From positions 1 to 35,793 of the forward strand of contig DATKEG010000037.1 of NCBI GenBank assembly GCA_035544515.1: a stretch of DNA of 35,793 nt, in the 5' to 3' direction. A program made the position numbers and the translations under genes. This stretch comes from DATKEG01 sp035544515. GTDB lineage: Bacteria; Acidobacteriota; Vicinamibacteria; Fen-336. The notes under the pieces were generated by a model. The model made no database searches, was not told the origin of the DNA, and saw nothing but the letters and a program-made list of their open reading frames with translations. Positions 35,087 through 35,793 of the stretch are shown in pieces; the stretch's first letter is position 1; every line of letters begins with the position of its first letter.

Positions 35087-35793
35087 ATGCGCGTCGCGCG
35101 GCTGCACGGACGGGCGGACCTCCGGGTGCTCGACGAGGAACGCCCGCGGCCGGGGCCGGCGGACGTGCTCGTCCGCGTCGGTGCGGTCGGGCTGTGCGGC
35201 TCGGACATCCACTGGTTCGCCGAGGGCGGCATCGACGACGCGCGAGTCACGCGCCCGTTCGTGCCCGGCCACGAGTTCGGCGGGACGACCGAGGACGGCC
35301 GGCGCGTGGCCGTGGATCCCTCCATTCCCTGCGGCTCCTGTCGCCCCTGCGCGGAAGGGGATCCCAACCTCTGCCAGTCGATCCGCTTCGCGGGCGACGG
35401 CCGGCACGACGGCGGGCTGGGCGAGTGGGTGGCCTGGCCGGAGAGGTGTGTCGTGCCCCTGCCCGCGCCGCTGACGGAGGCGGACGGGGCCATGCTCGAA
35501 CCGCTGGGCGTGGCGCTGCACGCGCTCGACCTGGGCCATCTGCGCGCCGGGGGGACGGTCGGCGTGTTCGGCTGCGGACCGATCGGACTGCTGCTCCTGC
35601 AGGTCGCGCGGCTGGCGGGCGCGCGGTTGTTCGCGACCGACCTGGCCAGCCGGCCGCACCGGCTCGAGGCGGCGCGCGCGCTGGGGGCGGAGGCCTTCGC
35701 GGCCGAGGACGGGCGCGAGGGCGGCGCTGTCCGCGACGCGGCCGGCGGCGGCGTGGACGTGGCCTTCGAAGCGGCGGGCGAGAACGCGGCGGT
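35087..35793 (+). CDS. Zinc-dependent medium-chain alcohol/polyol dehydrogenase (3' end cut)
   Basis: The reading frame is open to the right edge (235 residues seen of about 340 expected). It begins MRVARLHGRADLRVLDEE. Catalytic zinc ligands are Cys in GLCGSDIHW and His-Glu in PGHEFGG. The structural zinc loop is CGSCRPCAEGDPNLC with all four Cys. The Rossmann dinucleotide motif is VFGCGPIGLLLLQ followed by an acidic residue (ATDLASRP), suggesting NAD. The closest groups are sorbitol/L-threonine/L-idonate-type dehydrogenases; the substrate is undecided. It stands after the large VWFA gene with its own promoter. Confidence 0.92.
   Translation, partial: MRVARLHGRADLRVLDEERPRPGPADVLVRVGAVGLCGSDIHWFAEGGIDDARVTRPFVPGHEFGGTTEDGRRVAVDPSIPCGSCRPCAEGDPNLCQSIRFAGDGRHDGGLGEWVAWPERCVVPLPAPLTEADGAMLEPLGVALHALDLGHLRAGGTVGVFGCGPIGLLLLQVARLAGARLFATDLASRPHRLEAARALGAEAFAAEDGREGGAVRDAAGGGVDVAFEAAGENAA

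Overview
The window is a GC-rich chromosomal segment (coding bias strongly G/C at third positions) from a bacterium that is most likely an uncultured member of Acidobacteriota. The best taxonomic pointers are two proteins with the 'VWFA-related Acidobacterial' architecture (22475-23384 and 32855-35011), together with secreted DUF885-type and M3 peptidases and a mixture of Shine-Dalgarno-led and apparently leaderless genes. I see no phage, insertion sequence, CRISPR array or rRNA. The assignment is inference from protein families, not from a marker tree.

Layout. (1) 1-17229, all on the minus strand, is a housekeeping block. In transcription order it holds trigger factor (tig), clpP, clpX, lon, the GTPase engB and rho, tightly packed with overlaps of a few bases. 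Next come a secreted TPR metallopeptidase, a PII-like signalling protein, a secreted DUF885 hydrolase, ribosomal protein L31 (rpmE), release factor 1 (prfA), its methyltransferase prmC, murA, mutY and a DUF1499 gene cut by the window edge. (2) 17330-17954 is a vapBC toxin-antitoxin pair, divergent from a tRNA-Leu(UAG) gene at 18019-18104. (3) 18105-19286 holds the most interesting signal. A well-formed promoter starts a transcript at the AUG of a 23-codon reading frame with two Phe codons, followed by mutually exclusive hairpins and an intrinsic terminator directly in front of pheA (prephenate dehydratase). This is the layout of a ribosome-dependent phenylalanine attenuator. (4) 19321-24507 carries a ClpP-fold (SDH_sah) protease, an unknown protein, a solitary DnaB/RecA-like ATPase, a short VWFA protein whose 5' end looks frameshifted, a four-helix membrane protein and a secreted protein of three exact 60-residue helix-hairpin-helix repeats. 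(5) 24576-28145 (minus) reads M3 peptidase, FKBP lipoprotein, aldo/keto reductase. (6) 28368-35793 holds a secreted YVTN beta-propeller, an Ldh-family dehydrogenase, a Tat-exported SMP-30/gluconolactonase-like protein, an Nramp-fold transporter without the canonical metal motif, a large VWFA protein and a truncated zinc alcohol dehydrogenase.

How it works together. The first block joins nascent-chain folding (tig), ATP-dependent proteolysis (clpXP, lon), transcription termination (rho) and translation termination (prfA-prmC). PheA probably has two layers of phenylalanine control: allosteric through its ACT domain and, by inference, attenuation. Several genes place a TANNNT-like -10 box 6-8 bases before the ATG with no Shine-Dalgarno, which suggests that leaderless initiation is common here and helps to fix start codons.
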